Assembly: GCA_028287785.1 (NCBI GenBank)
Contig: JAQBOZ010000027.1
Coordinates: forward strand, 186,001 to 250,000
From: Chlorobiota bacterium
GTDB lineage: Bacteria > Bacteroidota > Ignavibacteria > OLB7
Direction of reading: 5' to 3'
Length of the DNA: 64,000 bases
The position numbers and the translations under genes were made by a program. Under the pieces are notes generated by a model, which saw nothing but the letters and a program-made list of their open reading frames with translations, was not told where the DNA came from and ran no database searches. Below, one piece after another: positions 42,099 to 51,497 of the stretch (position 1 is its first letter; the number at the start of each line of letters is the position of its first letter).

Positions 42099-42683
42099 AT
42101 GACCGGCATCCCGGACATCGTTATTCGTCCCCTGAGCCCGGAACTGCTTGATGACTACCTTGCGTTCTTCGATACCGACGCGTTTGCCGACAACCCTCGC
42201 TGGGCGTCCTGTTACTGCAACTGGCTCCATGCCGATCATGAAGCGGGGGAGCGGAATGACCGCACGGCGGCCGAGAACCGTTCGGCCGTGATTCCGTTGA
42301 TCTGCGAGCGGAGGATGCGTGGATATCTTGCGTACAGCGGCGGCCGTCCCGTCGGGTGGCTCAGCGCCGCGCCACGAACGCTGATCCCGAACATCGACGG
42401 CGTGCCCGGCGCGGAGGGGGAGATGATTGGCTTGATTGCCTGTTTCGTGGTGGCGAAACCGTATCGCGGGCAGGGGGTTGCGCGGATGCTTCTCTCCGCC
42501 GCGTGCGATGGGTTCCACGACCAGGGCTGTGCAATCGCCGAGGCCTATCCGCTCAGGAATGCCGAGGGGGAGGCGCTCAATCATTTCGGCCCGCTGGCGA
42601 TGTATCTGACAGCCGGATTCCAGATCGTCAGGGAAGATGAAGGCGGGAGGGTGATCGTCAGGAAGATCCTGACCGAGCGTTGA
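42099..42683 (+). CDS. GNAT-family N-acetyltransferase
   Basis: 194 residues; AAGGAG lies just before the ATG. Acetyl-CoA motif A is seen in IACFVVAKPYRGQGVARMLLSAA (R/QxxGxG/A pattern). The N-terminus IVIRPLSPELLDDYLAFFDTDAFADNP with WASCYCNWLH is typical of a subgroup with a conserved CYC motif. The substrate is unknown. It is the last core gene before the tRNA-Glu and the mobile region. Confidence 0.87.
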   Translation: MTGIPDIVIRPLSPELLDDYLAFFDTDAFADNPRWASCYCNWLHADHEAGERNDRTAAENRSAVIPLICERRMRGYLAYSGGRPVGWLSAAPRTLIPNIDGVPGAEGEMIGLIACFVVAKPYRGQGVARMLLSAACDGFHDQGCAIAEAYPLRNAEGEALNHFGPLAMYLTAGFQIVREDEGGRVIVRKILTER

Positions 42684-42787
42684 TCTGATTGCCGGCACGC
42701 CGACACCGTAAAAAATTGTCCGTCGTTTGCGAGATACCGCCGGATGACCGTATTTTGGCGTCCTTCCTCAGAAAATGAGGGGTCGAT

Positions 42788-42859
42788 GCTCCCATCGACT
42801 AGTGGTTAGGTCGCCACCCTTTCACGGTGGTAGCACGGGTTCGAATCCCGTTGGGAGTA
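42788..42859 (+). tRNA. tRNA-Glu (anticodon TTC)
   Basis: Acceptor arm GCTCCCA (42788-42794) pairs with TGGGAGT (42852-42858, one G-T). Anticodon stem CCACC/GGTGG with loop CTTTCAC gives anticodon TTC (42821-42823). T-arm GGGTTCGAATCCC. Discriminator A42859; CCA not encoded. A terminator and then a tyrosine recombinase gene follow, as at tRNA-integrated elements. Confidence 0.97.
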
Positions 42860-42864
42860 CTTGT

Positions 42865-42903
42865 AAGGGCAGCTAACGATATCTCCGTTAGCTGCCCTTT
42901 TTC
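42865..42903 (+). terminator. Terminator after tRNA-Glu
   Basis: 14-bp arms AAGGGCAGCTAACG (42865-42878) and CGTTAGCTGCCCTT (42886-42899), then TTTTTC. Strong intrinsic terminator six bases after the tRNA. Confidence 0.93.
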
Positions 42904-43071
42904 GTTCTGTCCTTGTTTTAAGGGCATTGTAAGGCGATTTGAGAGATGCCACCCTGATCCTGCCGCATGATCCCATACGGCGAAATATCCATTTTATCGT
43001 CCCCCATCTCGTCCCCCCGTATTATATTGCCGCCGTCGGATTCTTCTCCTTGTATCAACCGATGAAGCAGC

Positions 43072-44292
43072 ATGAAATACCAGGCTAAGTTCTATCTGAA
43101 AGATGCCAAGAGCGAACAGGAAACCCCGATCAACGTTCACTTCTGGCACAACTGGAAGCGTTTCAAGGTCGCAACCGGCTTGAAGATTCACCCCAAGCAT
43201 TGGGATTCAGTGAAGTATCGAGCCAGGCGTGGGGCAACCTACTATGCCATCATCAACGATCGCCTGGAAGAGATGGAGCTGCTGATAGCGAACCTTTACG
43301 AAGAGCTTCGGCGTAGTGGTCGGGAAATTACCCCCGCTACGTTGAGGGAGCTATTCGACCGAGATACGAAGAAATCAGCGCCAGCAGAGGAGACTCTCTT
43401 CCTTCTCAATCGTTATCAGGAGTTTATCAACGATTCTCATGATCGGCTTCAGCCGGGGACGATCAAGGGGCATACGACGTCGCTTCATCATCTTCAGGGC
43501 TTTGAGGCGATGACGGGGATGCGATACTCCTATGAGAACGTCACGATGCAGTTCTTCAATGCTCTGGTCAGTTATCTGGCCGGCAAGGCCAGGTTGAGCA
43601 ACGACTCGGCATGGAGAGTCATCAAAGACTTCAGGGCATTTCTCCAGCATTCTATCGAGCAGGGGCATACGGCAAATGCGGAGTTCAAGGGGTTCACAAA
43701 GAAACGAATGCCGCAAGGGGAGAAGACCGATCAGGTATATCTGACATCGGAAGAGTTGGATGCCGTGATGACCCAAGACTTCTCGAATGATAGCAGACTC
43801 GATCGATCCCGTGACCTGTTCATCTTTCAGGCTCATGTGGGGTTACGATACGGCGATCTTGCGCTTCTCAGCGAAGTTCATTTTCAGAAGGATCGCATTC
43901 GCCTTGTCACGCAGAAAAATCGTAAGTCCGTCTCTATTCCCGTTCTGCCGCCGGTTCGGACCATCTGGGAGAAGTATGGAGGCAAGCTGCCCGTTATCAC
44001 CAATCAGAAGCAGAACGAATATCTGAAGGAGGTGATGAAGGAGGCAGGAATTACAACTCCCGTGTTGACGGTGAACTACCGAGGCGCGCAACGTATTGAG
44101 AACATCCAGAAGAAGTATGAATTGATCGGCACTCATACGGCCAAGAGGACGTTTGTCACTATCCTGCGGCGGCGAGGAGTATCGATCGAGGCGATCATGA
44201 AGATTACCGGAAATACCAGGAAGACAATTGAAACCTATATCCTGACCACAGAGGATGACGCCGCGCGTGAAATTGAGGCTGCATGGGAGTAA
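43072..44292 (+). CDS. Tyrosine recombinase/integrase, Bacteroidota mobile-element type
   Basis: 406 residues. The N-terminal Arm-DNA-binding part (KYQAKFYLKDAKSEQETPIN; FKVATGLKIHPKHWD) and SAM-like core domain are those of Bacteroidota integrases. Catalytic residues: arginine in HVGLRYGDLALL, lysine in RLVTQKNRKSVSIPV, H-x-x-R in THTAKRTFVT, and the tyrosine in TRKTIETYIL. Role: site-specific integration and excision. It begins 212 bp after tRNA-Glu, a common target for such elements. GC content by eye is lower than in the genes to its left. Confidence 0.93.
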   Translation: MKYQAKFYLKDAKSEQETPINVHFWHNWKRFKVATGLKIHPKHWDSVKYRARRGATYYAIINDRLEEMELLIANLYEELRRSGREITPATLRELFDRDTKKSAPAEETLFLLNRYQEFINDSHDRLQPGTIKGHTTSLHHLQGFEAMTGMRYSYENVTMQFFNALVSYLAGKARLSNDSAWRVIKDFRAFLQHSIEQGHTANAEFKGFTKKRMPQGEKTDQVYLTSEELDAVMTQDFSNDSRLDRSRDLFIFQAHVGLRYGDLALLSEVHFQKDRIRLVTQKNRKSVSIPVLPPVRTIWEKYGGKLPVITNQKQNEYLKEVMKEAGITTPVLTVNYRGAQRIENIQKKYELIGTHTAKRTFVTILRRRGVSIEAIMKITGNTRKTIETYILTTEDDAAREIEAAWE

Positions 44293-44333
44293 TTCGCTTG
44301 CTTATTCAGCTACATATATGGAACATTTGAGCC

Positions 44334-45356
44334 ATGATAGTAATCCCCCATATTCTCAAGAACGGCCAGACTGTATATGATATCGATTTCGGTAATGGAA
44401 AGATGAAACGGGTTTCTGCAACGTTGCCGGAGGAATTTCATATCTATCAATCACGAGCCTTTACCTCTATTTCCGTTGCTGCGTCCGAACACTTCTTTCG
44501 TATCCGGACCGCGCTCAATGTGAAATTCGATTGCCTGGAAGATTATCGAAACGTTATCGACTCCCAAGCTCTTCAGTCGATACGGACGTCTGTAGAGCGG
44601 TGGGGCATCTTTGCACTATACACACTGAAGCGGATCGATAAGCTGTTTGCAGTAATGCAGGATAATGATGAAGGTCCAATTGATAGTAATCTGTTCGATT
44701 CGATTTCCAAGCTCGTAGCCTTCTGCTCAGATAAGCTTACCCGTTACTGGATCAGCGGCGTGGGGCTTGATTTCCCGATGTATGATGTGCAGGGGATTCA
44801 ATCAAAGATTTCAACCCTCGAAACCATCGAGGATCGGGTAAGGTTCCTGGATAATCTGCTTCTTGAATTGAGGATACCTGTAAGCTGTGAATTATCTAGA
44901 GCGCGAAACAGCTTATACGATGCACAGGGATTGCCACGCTATCCAGGGATTTATGTGAAATGGCGCCATGCGATAACCGAATCTGATTATAAAAGACTCT
45001 ACGTGATGGCAAAAGAATTGCACAGGCGTCTTGATAGTGAATATAGAGATCTACTCCTTCAACCTCCATTTCATGAAGAACAGGGCAGGAGTTCCAGCGA
45101 GAAGATAAAGGCGGAGAGGCTAAAGTGGAGGAGCACGCAGGCAGATCTTGTGTATATCATGGATCGCTTGATCGAAGCCGGGCTGCTTGAGGCAACCTCA
45201 GCCGAGATCACCGGGCATTTCGATTATGGCAGTATCTCCAAGGACCCACCGAAGACCTATCGGGATATGCGGAAGAAGCTGAAAGATGGTTTGACGTATC
45301 CATCAAAGGAGAGGATTCTCCGGCTGATTGAGGCACTGAATCGCGATCTGCGATAA
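44334..45356 (+). CDS. RteC-like mobile-element protein
   Basis: 340 residues, no signal peptide. The C-terminal third (LKWRSTQADLVYIMDRLIEAGLL ... ITGHFDYGSIS ... TYRDMRKKLKDG) follows the pattern of the RteC domain (LxWxGSKxDLxxLIYxLxxxGxx...). RteC regulates excision and transfer of Bacteroides conjugative elements. The N-terminal part is not recognised. It follows the integrase after 41 bp in the same direction, supporting a role in element regulation. AT-richer codons suggest foreign origin. No conjugation genes are nearby. Confidence 0.65.
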   Translation: MIVIPHILKNGQTVYDIDFGNGKMKRVSATLPEEFHIYQSRAFTSISVAASEHFFRIRTALNVKFDCLEDYRNVIDSQALQSIRTSVERWGIFALYTLKRIDKLFAVMQDNDEGPIDSNLFDSISKLVAFCSDKLTRYWISGVGLDFPMYDVQGIQSKISTLETIEDRVRFLDNLLLELRIPVSCELSRARNSLYDAQGLPRYPGIYVKWRHAITESDYKRLYVMAKELHRRLDSEYRDLLLQPPFHEEQGRSSSEKIKAERLKWRSTQADLVYIMDRLIEAGLLEATSAEITGHFDYGSISKDPPKTYRDMRKKLKDGLTYPSKERILRLIEALNRDLR

Positions 45357-45521
45357 GTGGTACGACAATACGCTATCCACCAATGCTCACGCTGCTGCTA
45401 TGAAACCGAAACTCTGGAGCCTGTAAAACACTATGATCTGTTTCGGTGCTAAAAATTCGCCAGCCGTCGATTTTGAGTTAATTTCGACGGCCGAAGCTTA
45501 TAACAGGCTCGAGGGGCTACT

Positions 45522-46373
45522 TCAATCCTCTGCTGAAGACGGGACAACATATTTATTAAGCTTCGATACAAAATCCCGTTCGAACTTAGCAATCATAACA
45601 CGCCTTTCATGTGCAGACAAATCATCATCGGTTTTCAGTCGTTGATGATAAGCACCTGCATATGCAATGAAAAATTCTGATTCTCCTGGATGCGTATCCC
45701 AGTAATACTTATCCTCATAATATCGCATGACGTACACAACAGAATCCCCATCAATAATAGATAGATATTGGAAATAAGGGTCCCTTGCTGCTCCATAAAA
45801 AGAACTAGTGTCTATCAACGAATTACATTGATTCCCGACCAAAATCGAATCAACATAGCCTTGCAGCTGATGCTTTGAAATATCGAACCGATAATATTTT
45901 ATATGCCCATGCGTTCCAGCTGTTGCGCAAAAAGCTAACCCTGCGAAGACTACAATAAATGAATGCAAGAATCTGTTTCGCGTTTGCAATCTAGGCCTGA
46001 AAGTTAACTCATAGAGAAAGCTAACAGGCAACATGATAAGCGCAAGGTAATCGCTGTAGTCTACAGTCCGTCCGATTTGAAAAGGTAGCAGACTATTAAC
46101 GACATTTATAATCACACAGAACAACGGCAGTTTCCAAGCGATAAAACCAATAGCCGTTACAGCATAGACGACATTTTTTTTTCCAGGAAGAAAAGAAGTG
46201 ACAAATAAAGGAAACGCAAAGAGACCCGCAATATCGCTTAGCTTCCCAGTTATCAAGCCCGGATATGCGGATTTCAGATAGAAATCATTTAATATGAGGA
46301 TAGCAATAGCTCCAATGAAGGGTAGTGTGACTATTGACGACCTCCCGCTGCATTTTGTCATATTTTCTTTCAT
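45522..46373 (-). CDS. Integral membrane protein with SDxAGLF motif, unknown function
   Basis: 283 residues from the ATG at 46373; a TTG at 46403 is also in frame. Four hydrophobic helices occupy residues about 12-130, with the motif PGLITGKLSDIAGLFAFPLF and a later RTVDYSDYLALIMLPVS, both typical of a widespread uncharacterised membrane family. A long polar C-terminal half follows (about 150 residues, FDISKHQLQGYVDSILVGNQC). Low GC by eye and a lysine/isoleucine-rich composition point to recent acquisition. Convergent with the RteC-like gene; cargo of the element is likely. Confidence 0.75.
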   Translation of the reverse strand: MKENMTKCSGRSSIVTLPFIGAIAILILNDFYLKSAYPGLITGKLSDIAGLFAFPLFVTSFLPGKKNVVYAVTAIGFIAWKLPLFCVIINVVNSLLPFQIGRTVDYSDYLALIMLPVSFLYELTFRPRLQTRNRFLHSFIVVFAGLAFCATAGTHGHIKYYRFDISKHQLQGYVDSILVGNQCNSLIDTSSFYGAARDPYFQYLSIIDGDSVVYVMRYYEDKYYWDTHPGESEFFIAYAGAYHQRLKTDDDLSAHERRVMIAKFERDFVSKLNKYVVPSSAED

Positions 46374-46443
46374 ACAATGGCGACTAATTATTTCACGTGG
46401 CAACTTTGCAAAATCTGCTGCTTTATGGCAGAAGGTTAGGAGA

Positions 46444-46848
46444 TCATCCCCTAAAGTTCATAGCATCCTCTAGACCGATCCCTGCAGGCATAAACGGCAG
46501 CCGAAGCTGTTCGAAACGGATTATGCACACGCCACCGACTGCTACATCATCATAGAGTTTTGGCCGGAACGGTACTAGGAGCACGCGACGCAAAACCTGC
46601 GGATCAATCCGATAATTTAATAGGATCCGTCTGTCGATAATGCCATGAATCGTATCGAGTAGCATACCGATTACTGCTTGGTGTTTGAAGTGCCTAGTTG
46701 ACAGGACTGTGATTTCAACTCTACCGTGAGTAACGAACAATGCATAGCAGACTATACATTCTGGTAGGCTCCCCCCTGGCGCCGACCACAACACTACTGC
46801 ATTTGCCTTCTGGGTTCCTGAAGTTGCGGCTGTTGTGGATATGATCAT
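46444..46848 (-). CDS. Hypothetical protein
   Basis: 134 residues, no signal peptide or clear membrane helix. The reading frame has plausible amino-acid make-up (GRVEITVLSTRHFKHQAVIG; RRVLLVPFRPKLYDDVAVGG) but no family is recognised and no ribosome site is seen. It lies 70 bp beyond the membrane-protein gene in the same direction, in the low-GC mobile region. Confidence 0.42.
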   Translation of the reverse strand: MIISTTAATSGTQKANAVVLWSAPGGSLPECIVCYALFVTHGRVEITVLSTRHFKHQAVIGMLLDTIHGIIDRRILLNYRIDPQVLRRVLLVPFRPKLYDDVAVGGVCIIRFEQLRLPFMPAGIGLEDAMNFRG

Positions 46849-46887
46849 GTGCTGAACTGACTACGATAAGCCAAGGATATAAGTCGT

Positions 46888-47196
46888 ATGGAATCCATTC
46901 ACATTCTCTTGATCACAGCAACCGAGCTGCAACAGCTCATCGTCTCCGCCATCAATGAGGCCCTTGACGCGAAACTGACGTCCCTCATTCCAACTCCTCC
47001 AGCTATCGAGAACGGTCTCGAATATCTTACGCGACACGAGACGGCTGCACTCCTGCATGTGACCGTCCTCACGCTTCGGAAGTGGGAGAAGCGGGGCATC
47101 CTTCGGCCGCAACGCATCTCCCGGCGTGTCCTTTATCCGAAGGTGGATGTGCTCGCCGTCCTCAATCAATCCCGATTGCAGCGCCGGGCACATTAG
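46888..47196 (+). CDS. Excisionase-like helix-turn-helix protein
   Basis: 102 residues. The C-terminal half is a MerR/excisionase-type winged helix: EYLTRHETAALLHVTVLTLRKW followed by EKRGILRPQRISRRVLYPK, the standard 'binding domain, excisionase family' layout. The N-terminal half (LLITATELQQLIVSAINEALD) is helical, as in Bacteroidota element proteins. Role: DNA binding, directing excision by the integrase, inferred from family and location. Confidence 0.82.
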   Translation: MESIHILLITATELQQLIVSAINEALDAKLTSLIPTPPAIENGLEYLTRHETAALLHVTVLTLRKWEKRGILRPQRISRRVLYPKVDVLAVLNQSRLQRRAH

Positions 47197-47315
47197 CATT
47201 GTACGGCCGGTATGTTCGCTGCCGCCATTCATTCAGAGCGTTATACTGCTATGTGAGCATGATATAGCTGTTGCCTGAAAACAGTGGTATTTCCTCCTCC
47301 CAATGGAGGGTATAC

Positions 47316-47350
47316 AACAGCCGCGATTTCACTACAGAATCGCGGCTGTT
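47316..47350. terminator. Bidirectional hairpin between convergent genes
   Basis: 13-bp arms AACAGCCGCGATT (47316-47328) and AATCGCGGCTGTT (47338-47350) with a 9-base loop. It lies between the excisionase-like gene and the convergent gene at 47391. T-tails are weak. Confidence 0.65.
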
Positions 47351-47390
47351 CATATTTGAGGAAAGGTTTTGAGCCTTTCGCGCGATCACC

Positions 47391-47948
47391 TCACTCTGCC
47401 GAATCACCAAATGCCTTCCTTTCAAGCTCCAGGATCTCGTCCTCCGTGAACTCAACAAGCATGCGACCGTAGGTTCGAGCCCCGTAAACAATTGCGAGAA
47501 GTGCGAGAATCGATCGCACATGTTCCTGATCGGGCGTATTCGACAGCTCTGCAAGGCCCATATGGGCGAGATCGCGCAATCCTTCATCGTAAGATTCGCG
47601 TGCCCAGGCTGGTACATCGGGATTGCCATTTACGCCTCGCGCCAACTCAATAGTCGCGGCGATTGCAAACGTATGCCAGTCCGATCGCCTCTGCTCTCTA
47701 CGAATACGCACGAGATGCGGAAGTGCGATGAATGCAGCCTCCCCGACATTCCCCTGATGGTATAACTCCTGCCACAGCTCGTCCCAGGCAGCCTCGTCGG
47801 CCGCCAACTTGCGGAGCAACGGCCGCAGGTCAATCGGCATTCGATACGCTCCTTTCAGGTTCTCCCACCGTATGTCATCGAAATTCAGCATCAGGTATTT
47901 ATCCTTGAGGAAAGAAACCATCCCGGATTCTATCAAGTGATTTGACAT
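47391..47948 (-). CDS. Hypothetical protein of an immunity-like helical family
   Basis: 185 residues, mostly helical, no signal. EAAWDELWQELYHQGNVGEAAF and ALPHLVRIRRE form a pattern (W.EL..EL.HQG.VG.AS/AF.A.PHL) seen in many uncharacterised proteins, some encoded next to polymorphic toxins. The C-terminus (FTEDEILELERKAFGDS) is acidic. No toxin gene is adjacent, so an immunity role is speculative. Confidence 0.72.
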   Translation of the reverse strand: MSNHLIESGMVSFLKDKYLMLNFDDIRWENLKGAYRMPIDLRPLLRKLAADEAAWDELWQELYHQGNVGEAAFIALPHLVRIRREQRRSDWHTFAIAATIELARGVNGNPDVPAWARESYDEGLRDLAHMGLAELSNTPDQEHVRSILALLAIVYGARTYGRMLVEFTEDEILELERKAFGDSAE

Positions 47949-48028
47949 TGATGCTTCCGAGCATATTATTCTCTATTGAGCGTTATGCGCACGAATTGAT
48001 TGGCCAAAGTAGCGTATGGCTCCAACTC

Positions 48029-48967
48029 CTAGATATCCGATGCCACAGTCATGTTGCGTAGCCGGATCGCATCCCGCATGGGAGAGATGCCGAAGTGCCG
48101 CTTGTATTCCCTGCTGAAGTGGGAGGGATCGACATATCCTACGCGGTATCCCGCACTTGCCGCATCGAACTCCTCGCTGAGCATAAGGCGGCGTGCCTCC
48201 TGCAACCGTAATTGCTTCTGGAATTGCATCGGGCTCAATGCCGTGATCGATTTGAAATGATGATGGAACGCTGAAGGGCTCATGCCGAGCTCACTGGCAA
48301 GGCTTTCGATGCGTAGTGGCTGATCGAAGTCTTTCCGAAGCCGCTCCAGAGCAATGGTGATACGGTTGGTGCTGCTGCCGAGTGCCGCGATCTGTCGGAG
48401 CCGACCCCCTTGTTCACCCAGGAGAAGCCGGAAAACGATTTCACGGATGATGAGTGGAGCCACTACTCGTGCTTCCTTCGGAGTGTCGAGAAGCCGTAGC
48501 AGACGTACCGATGCATCGAGTAGGTCGGCGTCGAGCGGGCTGACGTTGAACGCACGTTCGTCACTGCCTGCTGTCGGGAACAGAGCTGACTCGATCAGCA
48601 CTGAACCGACAACTTCGGGGGGAAGCTGGAGTCGCATCCCCAGGTATGGCAGCTTCTTCGACCCCTCGACCTGACCGACCACCGGAAGTTCGGCTGCCGT
48701 GAGCAGGTAATGAGCCGGGTCGTAACGATATCGGCTCTCCCCAAGAAGCACCTCCTTGCTCCCCTGTGCAACCACGCAGAAAGCGGGATCGGACATGCCA
48801 TGGATATCCCCGACCGGAGATGAAATTCGATAGAGGTGCAGTCCCTTCAGAGGTTCGATCGTTCCATCGTTTCGCACTGCATCGGCAATCCGTTTGGCCA
48901 GTTCGGTCCGGTTGGCCTCGGTACGCCGAGCCTGGTGATCCGCCATCCCCTCCATCATCGATTTCAT
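48029..48967 (-). CDS. AraC-family transcriptional regulator
   Basis: 312 residues. The N-terminal AraC_N-type domain (PLKGLHLYRISSPVGDIHG; PAFCVVAQGSKEVLLGESRYRYDPAHYLL) is followed by two helix-turn-helix motifs. These are LASELGMSPSAFHHHFKSITALSPMQF and the second around YVDPSHFSREYKRHFG. It is divergent from the SDR gene at 49211 across a 242-bp region and probably controls the SDR/AKR genes. Such AraC-SDR-AKR sets are common in transferred accessory DNA. Confidence 0.92.
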   Translation of the reverse strand: MKSMMEGMADHQARRTEANRTELAKRIADAVRNDGTIEPLKGLHLYRISSPVGDIHGMSDPAFCVVAQGSKEVLLGESRYRYDPAHYLLTAAELPVVGQVEGSKKLPYLGMRLQLPPEVVGSVLIESALFPTAGSDERAFNVSPLDADLLDASVRLLRLLDTPKEARVVAPLIIREIVFRLLLGEQGGRLRQIAALGSSTNRITIALERLRKDFDQPLRIESLASELGMSPSAFHHHFKSITALSPMQFQKQLRLQEARRLMLSEEFDAASAGYRVGYVDPSHFSREYKRHFGISPMRDAIRLRNMTVASDI

Positions 48968-49210
48968 ATGCCTATCTCCTTTACCACCATCATTAATTCA
49001 ATTCAACGTTTGCAGGATTGTGCAAGAATCCTGGAGTATCATCCTATCCAGAGGGATGCGGAAGCGCCTAATTTGCTTAATAGCAATGCAGGTCGTTCAG
49101 ATCACAAAGCTCCTTCTGGAGTTTTATACAATATACTCTGAACGGCCAAGCCCCGGACCGATTCGGATAATCGGCGCAAAAAAGTACTTCCAAATGATTG
49201 AGGAGATGCA

Positions 49211-50074
49211 ATGACTACGAAAAAGGTCTGGTTTATTACGGGCGCCGGCCGTGGCATGGGAGTCGACTTTGTCAGAGCCGCCCTTGCGGCCGGTTACGCC
49301 GTCGTCGCCACCGGTCGCGACACCGCGGCGATTTCCAACGCACTGGGGGAGTCGGACGATCTGCTCGTCGTCAAGCTTGACGTTACCCGCGCCGACGATG
49401 CAGTCGCAGCGGCTCAGGCAGCCGTTGACCGGTTCGGTCACATCGACGTACTGGTTAATAATGCCGCCAATTTTTATGCTGGAAACTTCGAGGAACTGAC
49501 GCCTGATCAGATGGAGCGGCAGATAGCGACGAGCCTCATCGGTCCGATGAACGTCACCCGCGCAATCCTGCCGATCATGCGGGGGCAACGCTCGGGGCAT
49601 ATCATCTCGATCTCATCGACGGCGGGACTCGTCGGGTTCGAGTTCGGCACGGCCTACGCGGCGTCAAAGTTTGGGCTGGAGGGGTGGATGGAATCACTAC
49701 GATCGGAGGTCAAGCCATTCGGTATCAATACGACAGTGGTCAACCCAGGGTTCTTCCGCACCGAGCTGCTGACAGAGGAGTCGACGAGATACGCAGATTC
49801 ATCCATCGAGGAGTATGCTGATCGTACAGCGGTGATGGAGGCATGGTGGAACTCCCAGAATGGCCAGCAATCAGGCGACCCTGCAAAGCTCGCACAGGCT
49901 CTGATCACGATCGCAGGCGAAGCGAACCCACCGAGCCGTTTCATCGCCGGCACCGATGCGATTGCTGTTGTCGAACAGAAGGTGGCGGAACTCCAGGCGC
50001 AGATCGAAGCTTACCGCGACTTGTCGACATCGCTCGCGTTCGACGAGATCGAGAGCGGTAATACAGGAAGGTAG
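49211..50074 (+). CDS. Short-chain dehydrogenase/reductase
   Basis: 287 residues; GAGGAG lies eight bases before the ATG. Cofactor loop ITGAGRGMGVDF near 9-20; LVNNAANFY near 84; catalytic Ser in ISISSTAGLVG and Y-x3-K in YAASKFG. The acidic D-V at LDVTRADD supports dinucleotide binding, NADP or NAD not certain. The C-terminus extends beyond the core with a helix (IAVVEQKVAELQAQIEAY). Substrate unknown. It is likely under control of the divergent AraC protein and is followed by the aldo-keto reductase gene. Confidence 0.92.
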   Translation: MTTKKVWFITGAGRGMGVDFVRAALAAGYAVVATGRDTAAISNALGESDDLLVVKLDVTRADDAVAAAQAAVDRFGHIDVLVNNAANFYAGNFEELTPDQMERQIATSLIGPMNVTRAILPIMRGQRSGHIISISSTAGLVGFEFGTAYAASKFGLEGWMESLRSEVKPFGINTTVVNPGFFRTELLTEESTRYADSSIEEYADRTAVMEAWWNSQNGQQSGDPAKLAQALITIAGEANPPSRFIAGTDAIAVVEQKVAELQAQIEAYRDLSTSLAFDEIESGNTGR

Positions 50075-50115
50075 AGAGTCATGCCCGCCGCTGAAAAATG
50101 TTGTGGATGAAGTGA

Positions 50116-51375
<1,260 letters not shown>

Positions 51376-51497
51376 CCCGTCGTTTGGAAGAAGAGCAGAG
51401 GTGCGTGAAGTCATCAAAACGCTCTTCCCGAGTTGTGGGGTTGGTTCGGGCGCTGCTGGTCGTCGTAGACCATCAGCGCCCATCGCGCAGCTTGAGC

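Noticed and set aside
47465-47485. Possible attR (GGTTCGAGCCCCG resembling a tRNA T-arm)
   Set aside because: It lies inside a coding gene and does not match the tRNA-Glu 3' end beyond the generic T-loop core.
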